A stretch of 64,000 bases of DNA from Tunturiibacter gelidiferens (GTDB taxonomy: Bacteria > Acidobacteriota > Terriglobia > Terriglobales > Acidobacteriaceae): positions 1 through 64,000 of the forward strand of contig NZ_JACCCV010000002.1 in NCBI RefSeq assembly GCF_013410115.1, written 5' to 3'. Made by a program: the position numbers and the translations under genes. Below, piece after piece: positions 15,044 through 24,684 of this stretch. Below the pieces are notes generated by a model that saw only the letters and a list, made by a program, of their open reading frames with translations, was not told the DNA's origin and did no database searches. Position 1 is the stretch's first letter. The number at the start of each line of letters is the position of its first letter.

Positions 15044-16147
15044 CTACTGGGCCAACGCAAGGTTGTTCGACGGAGGCGGCGTGGGAGATGCGGGAGCAGA
15101 CGCTCCCCCCTTGTTATCGTCGGGAAATTGAACCTTATTGTCGGAACGACCGGCGGATACTGCCTCTCCAGGCTTTAGCAATGTTGGAGGCCCATTCGTC
15201 TTCTCAGTTCCATCAGCGGGCTTGTCTCCCATCGCAACCTCACGCGTCGGCGCAGTGGAGTTATAGCCGCCCATCTCATCTTTGTCATGAATCTCTATCG
15301 GCTTACCCAGCGCAGCAATCTCCACGACCGTCACCCTGTCCCCTACAAACCGAACAAACCGGATGGTCTGCGGAACATGCCCATAGATCCACTCTTCATA
15401 TCGGCCGCCGCTCGCGTCCCCGCTAGGCTGGTCACGCATCTTGTTCTCGGGAGCGCCCAGCGCAGCCAGCACCATGCGATGGTTCATTCCTACTAAAACC
15501 TCATGAGCAGCAATCGCTTCCTTCAACATGGGCGGCAACGTATCCGCGTAGGCCTGCTCTGAAGTTTTCACCCCAAAATCGATCACCGGCTCCAGCAGGG
15601 CCTTTACCTCTGGTGCCGAGATCTCCGGGACGTGCCCCTCAAAGATCAGCGTAATCCGCGAGCCGCTAGCCCTCTCCGCGTTCGTTTGTGCAACGGGTGC
15701 ATCATTGATCTGAACATGACTTAGAAAGCGATGCTTTAGATAGGGACCGCCGTTGAGATCCAGTACAATCCGATCCGGCTTGATCTCCATCGACGTAATG
15801 ATGACACGATCCCCAAGCGCCGCAGCCTCACCCTTCTGGTAGATCAGCTTTCTGTACTCCGCTCCACCGGGACTAATCGGCCCATTCGCTCGGAGCGTCA
15901 CACTCGCACTCACCGGCAGCGCACGATGAGCAAAGCCCTGCTCCGCCTCAAGATTTCGAACCAGCTCCCGACGTCCACGCTCCGTCATTGGAGTATCTGG
16001 AAGCGAGACATGCGTGGGGGAGAAATCCGTTGAGATGTCAGCAGTTGCAGTGCCTTCCCCAACCACAAAGACCTGACAAGGAGCCGTCCCTAGCGACAAC
16101 GCAAGAGTACCCAGGAGGAGAGCCGATCTGTATTCGAAAAGTGCCAT
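15044..16147 (-). CDS. Exported protein with a BamE/SmpA-like segment
   Basis: A 367-aa protein with signal peptide ALLLGTLALSLGTAPCQ. The middle (about residues 90-200) is beta-rich with no recognised domain. The segment HEVLVGMNHRMVLAALGAP ... YEEWIYGHVPQTIRFVRFVG (about 215-270) resembles the BamE/SmpA pattern of a helix followed by strands, in which GMxxxxVxxxLGxP is typical. The last 100 residues are Pro/Ala/Gly-rich and probably disordered. The function is unknown; an envelope role is inferred from export. It starts at ATG 16147. Confidence 0.7.
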   Translation of the reverse strand: MALFEYRSALLLGTLALSLGTAPCQVFVVGEGTATADISTDFSPTHVSLPDTPMTERGRRELVRNLEAEQGFAHRALPVSASVTLRANGPISPGGAEYRKLIYQKGEAAALGDRVIITSMEIKPDRIVLDLNGGPYLKHRFLSHVQINDAPVAQTNAERASGSRITLIFEGHVPEISAPEVKALLEPVIDFGVKTSEQAYADTLPPMLKEAIAAHEVLVGMNHRMVLAALGAPENKMRDQPSGDASGGRYEEWIYGHVPQTIRFVRFVGDRVTVVEIAALGKPIEIHDKDEMGGYNSTAPTREVAMGDKPADGTEKTNGPPTLLKPGEAVSAGRSDNKVQFPDDNKGGASAPASPTPPPSNNLALAQ

Positions 16148-16284
16148 GGAAGCACCTCAGATACACAACAGCTTGCGCCTTCTCTTCCCCTTTTGACAAG
16201 AGCCGGTTCACGAATTTTGATCAGACCACATAGAACTGGCCTTTGAGTCCAAAATTAGAACAAAAGCGGCTTAGTCTGACGCGA

Positions 16285-17319
16285 TCAGAGCTTCGGTTCC
16301 TCGCCAACTGAGCGCGCCTGAGGGGTCACAGGCAGAATCTGGACCAGCGAGGACGCAGGCACCGATTTCGCTTCCTGTTCCATCGCTACATGTGCTGGCG
16401 GCGGCTGAACTTCAATGGCATAGCCACCCGCGACGATCGGCTTATGGGTGTAATTCCATGCATAGTCACGGGTAATACGTATCACAACCCCGACCCCGAT
16501 CAGCAAAACAACAACCGTGAAGGCCGCCCCCTCAGGTCCGTAGTTCCCTCCAGTCAACCAGAGGGGCCCGAAGGCCCTCGTCTGCACCACGCTGGCGAAA
16601 TCACTGATTCCGCTGATTGGAAGGCCAAACAGAACCCCAATGCTGGCATTCCAGGCAAAGTGAAGTCCCCACGATAGCCACAGCCCATGCGTTCTCAACC
16701 ACGCCACCGCAAACAGCAGACCGGCTAGCATCGTCACCAACACGCCCGTCCATGTTGCCCCCGGATTCATTGCGTGTCCGAGCCCAAAGAGTAGAGACAT
16801 TCCAATAGTCGCCGCTACCGGCCCAATCGCCTCAATCAGACGCCTGAAAGGGTAGCCGCGAAACGCGACCTCTTCCGCAAGCGCCGCGATCCCAAGAGTC
16901 AGAAGATTCAAAAGCAACAGCCAGATCGCCCGCGGCTGCATCCATAGCTGGACATCCAACTTTCCGGTAAGCGTCATCGGAAGGACGGCCAGCACCACGC
17001 AACCCCAGCCAACAGCGGCCCCCAGGGTCCATTCCCGCACCGATGTCGGCCGCTTCGGGAGGCCCAAAACCTCGCGAAGGGTTGAGTGTCGATGCGCAAT
17101 TGCCTGGAGGATCGAAAACCCCACAGCCAGCAAGAAAAGAAGAAATAGCGCGGCAAGCAAGGGTCTCTCTGCGTCAAGGCCAAATCGCTCCGAAAGACCA
17201 CGCGCTGAGCGTCCCGCCAGGACATCCGAAGCGACGAACCAAGTCGCAGATGTTACGAAGAGCGCCAGTTGCAAGGTGCGCTCAGAGCGGCCTGAGTGTG
17301 TCGAATTGAAGGCTTGCAA
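16285..17319 (-). CDS. CPBP-family intramembrane metalloprotease
   Basis: A 344-aa multi-pass membrane protein of the CAAX-protease/bacteriocin-processing family. The three conserved motifs are present: EEVAFRGYPFRRL with the EExxxR signature at residues 149-154, FGLGHAMNPGA with the second-motif His, and LSWGLHFAWNAS with the third His and Asn. About eight hydrophobic segments span the protein. The start is TTG at 17319 with GGAG nine bases upstream; no early ATG exists. It may process prenylated or secreted peptides, but no substrate gene is adjacent. It lies 30 bp beyond accA on the same strand. Confidence 0.88.
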   Translation of the reverse strand: MQAFNSTHSGRSERTLQLALFVTSATWFVASDVLAGRSARGLSERFGLDAERPLLAALFLLFLLAVGFSILQAIAHRHSTLREVLGLPKRPTSVREWTLGAAVGWGCVVLAVLPMTLTGKLDVQLWMQPRAIWLLLLNLLTLGIAALAEEVAFRGYPFRRLIEAIGPVAATIGMSLLFGLGHAMNPGATWTGVLVTMLAGLLFAVAWLRTHGLWLSWGLHFAWNASIGVLFGLPISGISDFASVVQTRAFGPLWLTGGNYGPEGAAFTVVVLLIGVGVVIRITRDYAWNYTHKPIVAGGYAIEVQPPPAHVAMEQEAKSVPASSLVQILPVTPQARSVGEEPKL

Positions 17320-17348
17320 CGCTGGCTACTCCAGAAACGGTCGTACCG

Positions 17349-18206
17349 TTAAGCGGTGGTATAAAACTGGGCAATATTACGAAACTTGGTGTAGCGCTGC
17401 TCCATCAGCAACTCGAGCGGCAAGGCGCGAAGATCTGCGAGATTGTTCCGCAGTCTTTCGTCGACGAGCACCATGGCCTCTTCCGGATTGTTTTGCGTCC
17501 CACCCCACGGCTCAGGCAACACCTCATCGACACAACCAAGTAATTTGACGTCCACGGCTGTGTACTTCAAAGCCGCTGCAGCTTGCTGCTTCTTGCTGGC
17601 GTCCTTCCACATGATCGACGCACATCCTTCAGGGGAGATCACCGAGTAAATTGCGTTTTCGAGCATTAGCACACGATCGGCAACCGCCAGTGCCAGCGCA
17701 CCCCCAGAACCGCCCTCGCCGGTAATGGTGGCGATGGTCGGTACCCGCAGCCGAGACATCTCTAATAGATTCCGTGCGATTGCCTCCCCCTGCCCGCGCT
17801 CTTCGGCTCCGATGCCAGGATTCGCCCCGGCCAGATCGAGGAACGTAAAGACGGGACGCCCAAACTTCTCAGCAATCTTCATCGCCCGTAAAGCCTTGCG
17901 ATACCCTTCAGGATCGGGGCTTCCAAACTTCCGCGCGACCCGCTCCTTCAGTGTCCGCCCCTTCAGATTTCCCACCACCAGTACCGGTTCGCCATGAAAT
18001 AGCGCCATGCCACAGCTCATCGCTGCATCGTCGCCAAAGGCCCGATCGCCGTGGATCTCGCTGAAATCGGTGAACAATCCTGCAATGAAATCCATCGGGT
18101 AGGGACGTTGAGGGTGCCGCGCCAGCTCCGTCTTAATCCACGCTTCGGGAGTCGGTGCGGATGCTGCCTGGGAATGCGCTGTTCTTCCGGTTTCGTGTTC
18201 TGCCAT
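17349..18206 (-). CDS. accA: Acetyl-CoA carboxylase carboxyltransferase subunit alpha
   Basis: The alpha chain of the carboxyltransferase that moves carboxyl from biotin to acetyl-CoA, the first committed step of fatty acid synthesis. It is 285 aa against about 319 in E. coli; the difference is a shorter N-terminal helical region. Diagnostic parts are HPQRPYPMDFIAGLFTDFSE, FGSPDPEGYRKALRAMKIAE, TFLDLAGANPGIGAEERGQ and ATITGEGGSGGALALAVADR (oxyanion Gly-Gly), followed by SPEGCASIMWKDASK. The start is ATG 18206. It follows dnaE by 50 bp, as in many bacteria where dnaE-accA are neighbours, so cotranscription is likely. accD is not here. Confidence 0.95.
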   Translation of the reverse strand: MAEHETGRTAHSQAASAPTPEAWIKTELARHPQRPYPMDFIAGLFTDFSEIHGDRAFGDDAAMSCGMALFHGEPVLVVGNLKGRTLKERVARKFGSPDPEGYRKALRAMKIAEKFGRPVFTFLDLAGANPGIGAEERGQGEAIARNLLEMSRLRVPTIATITGEGGSGGALALAVADRVLMLENAIYSVISPEGCASIMWKDASKKQQAAAALKYTAVDVKLLGCVDEVLPEPWGGTQNNPEEAMVLVDERLRNNLADLRALPLELLMEQRYTKFRNIAQFYTTA

Positions 18207-18256
18207 TGTCTAGGTATGCTTCGCTAATTTCTATAACGATTGTATGACATCGAGGG

Positions 18257-21200
18257 CTAGTCGATGATCCGAACCCCTCCTCGGCCAACCAGTTCCTCCA
18301 CCTGATCGATGAAAAGCCGATCTGCAGCTACCAGACAGTTGTGAGGTTCCAGCACCGCACAAAACTCCCCCGGCTCTTCGAGATCGAGCAGCAGCTTTCC
18401 TTTCCCGGGAGCGCCTATTAGGATGGCATGCAGCTTCTCAAGCAACGCCGCGTCCGGATTATGCAGGGGCACCTTGATTCGCAGCGAATCCGGCAGCTTG
18501 ATCTTCACGTCCTCCAGCGCCTGAATACTCGAGATCGCAAGCTTCGGCGCTGAATCTTCTTCCCCACGCAGCACCCCCCGAACCACCACGGGAACATCAA
18601 TCTTCAACTTCTCCGCGAGCTTCTCGTACGACTGCGGAAACGCGATCAACTCGATCTTGCCCACGGTGTCTTCGAGCGAAGCCTGTGCATACATCTCCCC
18701 CGAGCGCTTGGACTTCGCGACCTTTAAGCCTGTAATAACGCCCGCGATGGATATTTCATTCTGAGGCTCTTCATTTCGTCCGCGTCGAAATACCTGCGGC
18801 TCAGGCTTCATCTCGCAGGCTGTCACTGTATCGACGACCTTCATGTTTCGAAGTTTCTCCCGGTACTTGTCCATCGGGTGCCCCGACACAAAGAATCCCA
18901 ACACCTCTTTTTCGTTCTGCAGTCGAGTGTGTTCGTCCCACTCAGCCACGCTGGGCAGCGCCTCCTCTCCGTTATTCGAAGAAGGAGAATGGATATCTGC
19001 ATCGAAGATCCCAAACAGTCCGTGCTGCCCCGCCGCCTCATCCCGTTGAGATTTCTGCGCTCGCTCCATTGCTTTATCGAGAGCAGCGCACAGCGCCGCC
19101 CGCCCGCCAAAGGCATCCATCGCGCCCGCTTTGATCAACGACTCCAACACGCGTTTATTCAACAGTCGCAGATCGACCTTCTCGCAGAACTCCCAAAGGC
19201 TGGAGAACCCCTTCTTTCCCGTAGCCTGTAGGGCTGTCCGCGCCGCGATGATCGACTCAATCGCGTTATGACCCACGTTTTTGATCGCCGCCAATCCAAA
19301 CCCGATCGCCCCGTTGATCGGCGTGAAGTTCGCATCTGATACCTGCACATTTGGCGGCACCACCGAAATATTCATCTCGCGGCACTCTGAGATGTACTTG
19401 ACCACATTCTCCGGCTTTGACGTTTCGCTCGTCAGCAGCGCCGCCATAAACTCCACCGGGTAGTGAGTCTTCAGCCACGCCGTGTGATACGCCAGCAGCG
19501 CATACGCAGCCGAGTGAGACTTATTGAACCCATACCCTGCAAACTGCGCCATCAGGTCGAAGATCTTCCCCGCCGTATCCTTTGGATGTTTATTCGCAGC
19601 AGCGCCACTCATAAAGCGATCGCGCTGCTTCGCCATCTCCGCAGGATCTTTCTTACCCATCGCTCGACGCAGCAGGTCCGAGTCGCCCAGCGAGTACCCA
19701 GCCAGCACGTTTGAAATCTGCATCACCTGCTCCTGATACACGATGACCCCCAGCGTCTCACGCAGAATCATCTCAAGCTCAGGCAGCTCATAGCTCACCG
19801 CACGCCGTCCCCACTTGCGCTCAATGAAATCATCAATCATTCCACCCTGAATCGGCCCCGGACGATACAACGCGTTCAACGCCGTAAGATCTTCCACGGT
19901 ATTCGGCTTATATCGTCGCAACACATCCCGCATCCCACCCGACTCAAACTGAAACACCCCCGAGGTCAACGCGCGGTGGTAGACCTGCTCATACGTAGTC
20001 GCATCATCGAGCGGAATCGTCGACATATCGACATCCGTCCCCGTCGTAGACTTAATTAGCTTTAAAGCATCATCGATCACCGTCAGCGTCGTCAGTCCGA
20101 GAAAGTCCATCTTGAGAAGACCCATCTTCTCGACGGCCTTCATGTCATACGCTGTGACGATATCGTCGTTCTTTGCGCGCGTCACCGGAACCAGCTCTGT
20201 TAGTGGCTTCGGCGCAATCACAACGCCCGCCGCATGCACGCCCGCACCTCGAACCAGTCCCTCGAGCCGCAGCGCGGCATCGATCAACTCCTTGATCTTC
20301 GGATCGCCCTCATACGCCCCAGCCAACGTCGGCGAATCCTTCAAAGCCTGATCGATCGTGATCCCAATCGTAGGCGGAATCATCTTCGCAATCCGGTCGA
20401 CCTCGCCATACGGCATATCCAGCGCACGTCCCACGTCCTTGATCGCAGCCTTCGCCGCCATCGTATTGAACGTAATAATCTGCGCGACCTGATCCCGGCC
20501 ATACTTGCGATTGACGTACTCAATCACCTCACCGCGCCGGTTCATACAGAAGTCGATATCGATATCCGGCATCGACACACGCTCCGGATTCAAGAACCGT
20601 TCGAACAGCAGTTCATTCTGCAGTGGATCGATATCGGTGATCTGCATCACGTAAGCCACCAGCGATCCCGCAGCCGATCCACGCCCAGGCCCCACTGGAA
20701 TCTTTTGCTCGCGTGCATATCGGATAAAGTCCCAGACAATCATGAAATACCCAGGAAACTTCATCTGTTTGATGATGTTTAGCTCGCGGTCCAGACGCTC
20801 ATGGTATTCCGGAATCGTCTTCTTCAGCAACCCGCGTGAACGCAGGTGGGCAACCGCGGTCTCCAGCCGCATCTCCAGACCCCTGCGGCATATCTGCTCA
20901 AAGTAGGTGTCAAGCGTCTCTCTCTCCGGCACAATGAAGTCTGGAAACGGGTTGTCGACCTTCATCATCTTCACGTTGCAGCGCTCGATAAACTGCATCG
21001 TTCGCGTGCATACTTCAGGATTCTGCGAGAACGTCCGAAGCATCTCCTCCGCGCTCTTGATGTAAAACTCCTGCGTGTCGAACTTGAATCGCTTCGGGTC
21101 GTTCATGCTGCCGGCCGTCTGCACGCAAAGCAGAATCTCATGCGCCCGCGAATCATCAGCAGCAACATAGTGGCTATCATTGGTCGCGATCAGAGGGATA

Positions 21201-21793
21201 CCAAGCTCACGCTCCATCTTGAACAATGCATCGCAGACGTCCTTATCCGGCGCAAGTCCGTGGTCCTGAATCTCGAGAAAGTAGTTGCCCTTCCCAAAGA
21301 GATCTTGGTAGAAACCAGCCGTACGCTTGGCTTCGTCGTACTTGTCGTCCATCAGAAACTGATTCACCTCACCCGCGAGACAGCCCGAGAATCCAATCAA
21401 GCCCTCCGAGTGTTTCGCAAGAAAATCCTTCGACACGCGAGGCTTTCGATAGAACCCATGCAACGCCGCCTCGCTCGTCAGTCGAACCAGATTGCGATAG
21501 CCTTCCTGGTTTTCAGCCAGCACCAACAAATGGTTATACTTATCTCCTTCAGGCGCGGCGCGATGATCTTCGTTCTTGCAGATATAAAGCTCGCACCCGA
21601 GAATTGGCTTGATTCCCTTCTTCTGCATCGCGTCGAAGAAGTGCACCGCCCCATAGATATTTCCGTGGTCGGTCATTGCAGCCGCAGTCTGGCCAATCTT
21701 GCTCAGGTGCCCGGCAAGCTTATCGACGTCGCACGCGCCATCAAGAAGGGAGTAGTCAGTATGAAGATGAAGGTGGGTAAACTCTGCTGCCAT
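18257..21793 (-). CDS. dnaE: DNA polymerase III alpha subunit
   Basis: The 1178-aa replicative polymerase of the DnaE1 type. From the N-terminus: a PHP domain (FTHLHLHTDYSLLDGACDVD), the palm with GPGRGSAAGSLVAYVMQI and the catalytic PDIDIDFCMNRRGEVIEYV, then RPGPIQGGMIDDFIERKWG and SAAYALLAYHTAWLKTHYP of the fingers, a helix-hairpin-helix region near FGLAAIKNVGHNAIES, and a C-terminal OB fold (ISIAGVITGLKVAKSKRSGE). Length and motifs are normal for the replicase. The start is ATG 21793. It is followed by accA and not linked to other replisome genes here. Confidence 0.97.
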   Translation of the reverse strand: MAAEFTHLHLHTDYSLLDGACDVDKLAGHLSKIGQTAAAMTDHGNIYGAVHFFDAMQKKGIKPILGCELYICKNEDHRAAPEGDKYNHLLVLAENQEGYRNLVRLTSEAALHGFYRKPRVSKDFLAKHSEGLIGFSGCLAGEVNQFLMDDKYDEAKRTAGFYQDLFGKGNYFLEIQDHGLAPDKDVCDALFKMERELGIPLIATNDSHYVAADDSRAHEILLCVQTAGSMNDPKRFKFDTQEFYIKSAEEMLRTFSQNPEVCTRTMQFIERCNVKMMKVDNPFPDFIVPERETLDTYFEQICRRGLEMRLETAVAHLRSRGLLKKTIPEYHERLDRELNIIKQMKFPGYFMIVWDFIRYAREQKIPVGPGRGSAAGSLVAYVMQITDIDPLQNELLFERFLNPERVSMPDIDIDFCMNRRGEVIEYVNRKYGRDQVAQIITFNTMAAKAAIKDVGRALDMPYGEVDRIAKMIPPTIGITIDQALKDSPTLAGAYEGDPKIKELIDAALRLEGLVRGAGVHAAGVVIAPKPLTELVPVTRAKNDDIVTAYDMKAVEKMGLLKMDFLGLTTLTVIDDALKLIKSTTGTDVDMSTIPLDDATTYEQVYHRALTSGVFQFESGGMRDVLRRYKPNTVEDLTALNALYRPGPIQGGMIDDFIERKWGRRAVSYELPELEMILRETLGVIVYQEQVMQISNVLAGYSLGDSDLLRRAMGKKDPAEMAKQRDRFMSGAAANKHPKDTAGKIFDLMAQFAGYGFNKSHSAAYALLAYHTAWLKTHYPVEFMAALLTSETSKPENVVKYISECREMNISVVPPNVQVSDANFTPINGAIGFGLAAIKNVGHNAIESIIAARTALQATGKKGFSSLWEFCEKVDLRLLNKRVLESLIKAGAMDAFGGRAALCAALDKAMERAQKSQRDEAAGQHGLFGIFDADIHSPSSNNGEEALPSVAEWDEHTRLQNEKEVLGFFVSGHPMDKYREKLRNMKVVDTVTACEMKPEPQVFRRGRNEEPQNEISIAGVITGLKVAKSKRSGEMYAQASLEDTVGKIELIAFPQSYEKLAEKLKIDVPVVVRGVLRGEEDSAPKLAISSIQALEDVKIKLPDSLRIKVPLHNPDAALLEKLHAILIGAPGKGKLLLDLEEPGEFCAVLEPHNCLVAADRLFIDQVEELVGRGGVRIID

Positions 21794-21866
21794 CTCTCTA
21801 GTTTAGAGCCGCACCACCCGTAGGAAAACACGTACCAAATTGCCGTATTAGAATCGTTACCCAAGT

Positions 21867-22241
21867 ATGGCCGGCATCTTTCTCATCGACGCAATCAGTC
21901 GCAGGCTCCGCCGCAAAAATCGCGAGAAGAAACTTCGCCTCGCCACCCAATGGCCGCTCGCACAGGCCGAAATCAACCACTGGCAAGTCCTCTCCGCCGA
22001 CGAAGACGTCGCCTCACCTGGAGTCACCTACCAGATCGAAGCCGGCTTCCACTTCAAGATCAACGGGGAGTACTACGGCGGCTATCTTCGCAGCGTAGCT
22101 CTCACTCACCACGAGGCAGAGTCAAAGGCCACCGGCAACCCTTTGGTAAACATCCGCTATAACCCTGCCAATCCAGACGAGACAGCCGTATTCGCCGAAG
22201 ACAACCAGGGCACTCTACCCTTCCGTATAGTCTCCGGGTGA
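21867..22241 (+). CDS. DUF3592-like protein, 124 aa
   Basis: A small protein whose core, WPLAQAEINHWQVLSADED to VNIRYNPANPDETAVFAED, follows the pattern of DUF3592-type proteins: a short beta-rich domain with YxVxG-like strands and a terminal NPxxP turn. It lacks the usual transmembrane helices. An arginine/lysine-rich N-terminal stretch (RRLRRKNREKKLRL) may associate with membrane or nucleic acid. It starts at ATG 21867, divergent from dnaE. The function is unknown. Confidence 0.65.
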   Translation: MAGIFLIDAISRRLRRKNREKKLRLATQWPLAQAEINHWQVLSADEDVASPGVTYQIEAGFHFKINGEYYGGYLRSVALTHHEAESKATGNPLVNIRYNPANPDETAVFAEDNQGTLPFRIVSG

Positions 22242-22260
22242 ACCCCCGCACGGACCCTAG

Positions 22261-22878
22261 TCAGGCCGGTTTCGGCAGGAACCGCGAAGCCGGAAATCCG
22301 AAGACTTGCAGTCTTAGGCAATACTCAGCCTCGACACAAAAATGCATCGCCCTCTGCAGCAAAGTATATTCAGCCGGCCATGGTGCCGCTTGCGTCCGCC
22401 AAGCAAAGGAGTAGTGCGAAAGAATCAGCCCAGTACGAGGAAGGTGACTGGGCGAACTAATGACCTCCGCACTGGTCCAATGATGAGCCTCCATGATCTG
22501 GTCGCTGAAGTAAATATTCTGAACGGTGTTCTGCGCCTGATCCTCTACCGTAATGTCACTGCTCGGTACACCCTGCGCAACCGCTAAACGCTTCATCAAG
22601 TCAGCTTCCACAAAGCGATTATGCGCCGCCCCGCCAGTAAATATCAGATGAGAAGCGACGCCAGCCTTATACTCGCGAACCGCCTCCAAAGTGCGCTCCC
22701 TCTGTTCTGGTGAAGGTGTTCCGTCCGGCATGGCGGGATTTCCCAGAACAATGAGAGCGTCGAAATGCCTTAGCTCGGTGTTGGAATTCGGAATATTCCT
22801 ATACACGAACGCGGCGTCGACAATCACGACGAAGACCACTGCCAGCAAAACGATCAGAATCCTTCTTAGCGACTGCAT
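22261..22878 (-). CDS. YdcF/ElyC/SanA-family envelope protein
   Basis: A 205-aa protein with one N-terminal membrane anchor (ILIVLLAVVFVVIVDAAFVY) and a DUF218 domain outside the cytoplasm. Motifs are DALIVLGNPAMPDGTPSPEQ, the substrate-loop HLIFTGGAAHNRFVEADLM, and STSxN-type VEDQAQNTVQNIYFS. Relatives in E. coli (ElyC, SanA) affect envelope integrity and peptidoglycan precursor handling. The stop is close to convergent DUF3592-like coding DNA. It starts at ATG 22878, seven bases past the M20 gene stop, so it may be cotranscribed with that gene. Confidence 0.85.
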   Translation of the reverse strand: MQSLRRILIVLLAVVFVVIVDAAFVYRNIPNSNTELRHFDALIVLGNPAMPDGTPSPEQRERTLEAVREYKAGVASHLIFTGGAAHNRFVEADLMKRLAVAQGVPSSDITVEDQAQNTVQNIYFSDQIMEAHHWTSAEVISSPSHLPRTGLILSHYSFAWRTQAAPWPAEYTLLQRAMHFCVEAEYCLRLQVFGFPASRFLPKPA

Positions 22879-22884
22879 TTAGGC

Positions 22885-23940
22885 TTAGCTACCGTTCTGA
22901 ACAAGACTGGTGGCAAGTTCCACGTAATGATCAACTGCGTCCAACAGCTCTCGTTTCGCAACCCTCTCCTGTGGCGTATGCGCCACGTGAATCGACCCGG
23001 GCCCCAACAGAAAAGGCTCGCCCCAGGCCGTCAGTTTGGGAATGTCCGTCGTAAACTTTGCAATCATCGTCGGCAGATTCCCGACCTTCCTCATCCTGAC
23101 GAACGGTAGATCTAAACTGAACTCAACATCAGCCCGATTGCCGACGGTCGCAACAATCGATCTCCTCACTTCATCCGACGGCCCCACCAGACGAACCAGA
23201 ATATGCGCCTCTGCTGTGTCCGCGATCACGTTCGGAGCACGCCCACCATCGATCAATCCAATGTTCAACGTGGAAGGGCCGATCTCCGGCTCGATCGGTA
23301 AAGGCAGCGCTAAAACATCATGCAGCGCTTCTATTAACTTATCGATAGCCGACTCACCCAGTTCAGGATAAGCAGAGTGCGCCATGCGCCCCTTCGCCCT
23401 GAGTTCAACCCGCAACGCGCCCTTCGATGCTAGCGCCAGCCGATTGTCAGTCGGTTCCCCGTTGATCAGAAACCGCGATCCCTTCGGAGACAGGTTAGCC
23501 TTGGCCGCACCCGCCGAATCTCGTTCCTCACCCACCACAAACAACAACCCAACCTTCACACCCCCGTCGCGAAGCCGGTCCGCTGCAGCTACCTGCGCCG
23601 CAATGATTCCCTTCGCATCGCAACTCCCGCGGCCATATAAAAACTCATCGTCTTCTATGCACCCAAAGAAGGGAGGGACGGTATCCATATGGGTCGAGAG
23701 CACCACATCCGGAGTAACCCCGGGCAATGCGGCGTACACGTTGAAACGCTCGCCGCCGCCCGCTCCCGGCGTGCTGGTGCGGTCCGGTTGCTCGACCGCC
23801 GTCCGCTCCACCTCGTAACGTTGTGCCCCGAGATATTCATAGAGAAAAGCACCGGCAAGACCCTCGTGATACGTAGTGGACTCAATATTTACAAGCTGTT
23901 TCGTCAGTTCGATAGGGTCAATCGCCATGCCCTCCAGCAT
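22885..23940 (-). CDS. M20-family metallopeptidase/deacetylase
   Basis: A cytosolic di-zinc amidohydrolase of the ArgE/DapE/carboxypeptidase group. Zinc-ligand motifs are VVLSTHMDTVPPF (His, Asp), YGRGSCDAKGIIAAQ (bridging Asp) and LLFVVGEERDSAG (catalytic Glu-Glu). The dimerisation lid lies around LRVELRAKGRMAHSAYPELG. The final His is in GPGSIHVAHTPQER. The family member cannot be named; ArgE-like acetylornithine deacetylase is the nearest guess from SIHVAHTPQE. ATG 23940 is chosen for its GGGGG ribosome site; ATG 23928 is an alternative, and upstream codons to 24066 overlap the divergent hydrolase gene. About 350 aa. Confidence 0.85.
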   Translation of the reverse strand: MLEGMAIDPIELTKQLVNIESTTYHEGLAGAFLYEYLGAQRYEVERTAVEQPDRTSTPGAGGGERFNVYAALPGVTPDVVLSTHMDTVPPFFGCIEDDEFLYGRGSCDAKGIIAAQVAAADRLRDGGVKVGLLFVVGEERDSAGAAKANLSPKGSRFLINGEPTDNRLALASKGALRVELRAKGRMAHSAYPELGESAIDKLIEALHDVLALPLPIEPEIGPSTLNIGLIDGGRAPNVIADTAEAHILVRLVGPSDEVRRSIVATVGNRADVEFSLDLPFVRMRKVGNLPTMIAKFTTDIPKLTAWGEPFLLGPGSIHVAHTPQERVAKRELLDAVDHYVELATSLVQNGS

Positions 23941-23993
23941 ACGATATCCCCCATAAAGAACGGATAACGAACACACCCGATAAACTGAAGAAG

Positions 23994-24680
23994 ATGACGC
24001 AAACGAATACCTCCCAGATCCGTTCGATCGACGATCTTCGCGGCCCCGCCGGTCGCCTCGAAGCACTTCTCAACACCGGCCGCGACGACGCCCCATACGC
24101 TGCGCTCGTCTGCCATCCCCACCCCTCGGGCGGCGGAACCATGCATAACAAAGTGGTCTATCACGCCATGAAGGCCTTCTCATCCTTCGGTCTTCCCGTC
24201 CTTCGCTTCAACTTCCGCGGTGTAGGTCTAAGCGAAGGCGCTCACGATGACGGGCTCGGAGAACAGGACGACGTTCTCGCAGCTCTCGACTGGATGCAAC
24301 ACAACCTCGACCGACCAATCCTATTTGCCGGTTTCTCCTTCGGCTCCAACGTCGGTCTGCGCGCATGCTGTGGAGATCCCCGGGTGAAGGGTCTAGTCGG
24401 CCTCGGCGTTCCAGTCCACGCAGAGGGTCGCGACTACACCTACAAGTTTCTGCCTAAATGCACCCAGCCTAAGCTCTTCATCAGCGGCGACCACGACCGA
24501 TACGGTCCACGCGACACTCTGGAAGGCGTCTTTGCCAGAGCGCCCGAACCAAAGCGTCTGGTTTGGATCGCAGACGCTGACCACTTCTTTCAGGGAACCA
24601 CCGAGTCCCCCAACCCAAAGCTCGATCTGATGCAGGCCGAGATTCGTCTCTGGTTGCAGAGCGTGTTTAGCTTGAGTTAG
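23994..24680 (+). CDS. Alpha/beta hydrolase of the YqiA/dienelactone type
   Basis: A 228-aa serine hydrolase. It has the early HPHPSGGGTMHNKVVYHAMK motif and FNFRGVGLSEG. The nucleophile elbow is GFSFGSNVG, the acid is in ISGDHDRYGP, and the catalytic His is in DADHFFQGTTE. This compact family (COG2945-like) has no fixed substrate; esters or lipids are likely. It starts at ATG 23994, divergent from the M20 gene and convergent with the following alpha/beta hydrolase (4 bp between stops). Confidence 0.87.
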   Translation: MTQTNTSQIRSIDDLRGPAGRLEALLNTGRDDAPYAALVCHPHPSGGGTMHNKVVYHAMKAFSSFGLPVLRFNFRGVGLSEGAHDDGLGEQDDVLAALDWMQHNLDRPILFAGFSFGSNVGLRACCGDPRVKGLVGLGVPVHAEGRDYTYKFLPKCTQPKLFISGDHDRYGPRDTLEGVFARAPEPKRLVWIADADHFFQGTTESPNPKLDLMQAEIRLWLQSVFSLS

Positions 24681-24684
24681 CGAG